Shown: piece by piece, positions 51,721-51,721 of the stretch | Position numbering within the stretch: position 1 is the stretch's first letter | How the letters are laid out: every line of letters starts with the position of its first letter | NCBI GenBank assembly: GCA_903913645.1 | Contig: CAIWMA010000201.1 | Span: 1 to 51,721, forward strand | DNA length: 51,721 nt | From: an uncultured Bacteroidales bacterium | GTDB taxonomy: Bacteria; Bacteroidota; Bacteroidia; Bacteroidales; UBA4417 | Direction of reading: 5' to 3' | The notes under the pieces: model-generated | The model's input: only the letters and a program-made list of their open reading frames with translations | Told to the model about the DNA's origin: nothing | The model's database searches: none | Made by a program: the position numbers and the translations under genes

Positions 51721-51721
51721 C

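Noticed and set aside
1-51721. RNA genes, riboswitches, prophage or insertion sequences
   Set aside because: I looked in the longer spacers for tRNA-like cloverleafs, conserved riboswitch cores, transposase or integrase genes and attachment repeats and found none. A covariance-model search would be needed to exclude small RNAs.

Overview
The window is a 51.7 kb stretch of chromosome from a member of the Bacteroidota. The evidence is a type IX secretion / gliding gene set (SprA, a PorP/SprF protein, a PorE-like OmpA protein and an adhesin with a gliding-type C-terminal sorting domain), Bacteroidota-style promoters (TAnnTTTG about 10-130 nt before starts), short weak ribosome-binding regions and moderate A+T. 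The order cannot be fixed from the sequence; a Bacteroidales/Marinilabiliales-like lineage is my guess. I see no rRNA, tRNA, CRISPR array, prophage or insertion sequence, and most of the window is core metabolism and cell envelope.

Layout. (1) 1-7.7 kb: surface-export cassette on the + strand, with the end of a giant repeat adhesin, a PorP/SprF protein and a PorE-like protein, closed by a strong terminator. (2) 7.7-12.0 kb, - strand: sirtuin, malate dehydrogenase, and malic enzyme fused to a phosphotransacetylase-like domain. (3) 12.4-21.0 kb, + strand: ruvA, the 2440-residue translocon gene sprA, and gcvH, followed at 21.2-21.9 kb by the shattered remains of a TonB energy-transducer gene. 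(4) 22.0-25.2 kb: an outer-membrane DUF5020/Tsx-like protein, an AzgA-type purine permease, and a tocopherol-cyclase-family protein. (5) 25.3-28.1 kb: carbonic anhydrase (-), then amtB and a P-II protein (+). (6) 28.2-31.2 kb, - strand: thiL and uvrC. (7) 31.6-37.5 kb, + strand: a full SUF iron-sulfur operon, sufB-C-D-S-E-T. (8) 37.7-45.4 kb, + strand: dxs, a small lipoprotein, a TonB-dependent receptor and an amino-acid permease. (9) 45.5-51.7 kb: a broken small ORF, dCMP deaminase (+), then P-loop kinase, LOG-family protein, lipB and lipA (-), manA (+), and the end of an M14 carboxypeptidase (-).

Functional links. SufBCDSE(T) makes the Fe-S clusters that LipA needs; LipB and LipA lipoylate GcvH, whose gene is also here. 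The adhesin carries a type B sorting domain, its neighbour is the PorP/SprF partner class for that domain, and SprA is the outer-membrane translocon, so secretion substrate, partner and channel are all encoded within 20 kb. AmtB and the adjacent P-II protein form the standard ammonium-uptake pair. DUF5020 and AzgA look like outer- and inner-membrane steps of purine or nucleoside uptake.

Beyond the genes, the spacers hold the least explained material: long imperfect palindromes of at least three families (one present twice, at 31.2 and 48.4 kb), several short-period (7, 8, 14-15 nt) degenerate direct repeats that differ in sequence from spacer to spacer, and a compact dyad pair just upstream of the suf promoter. 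I did not find a convincing wholly new multi-gene system.
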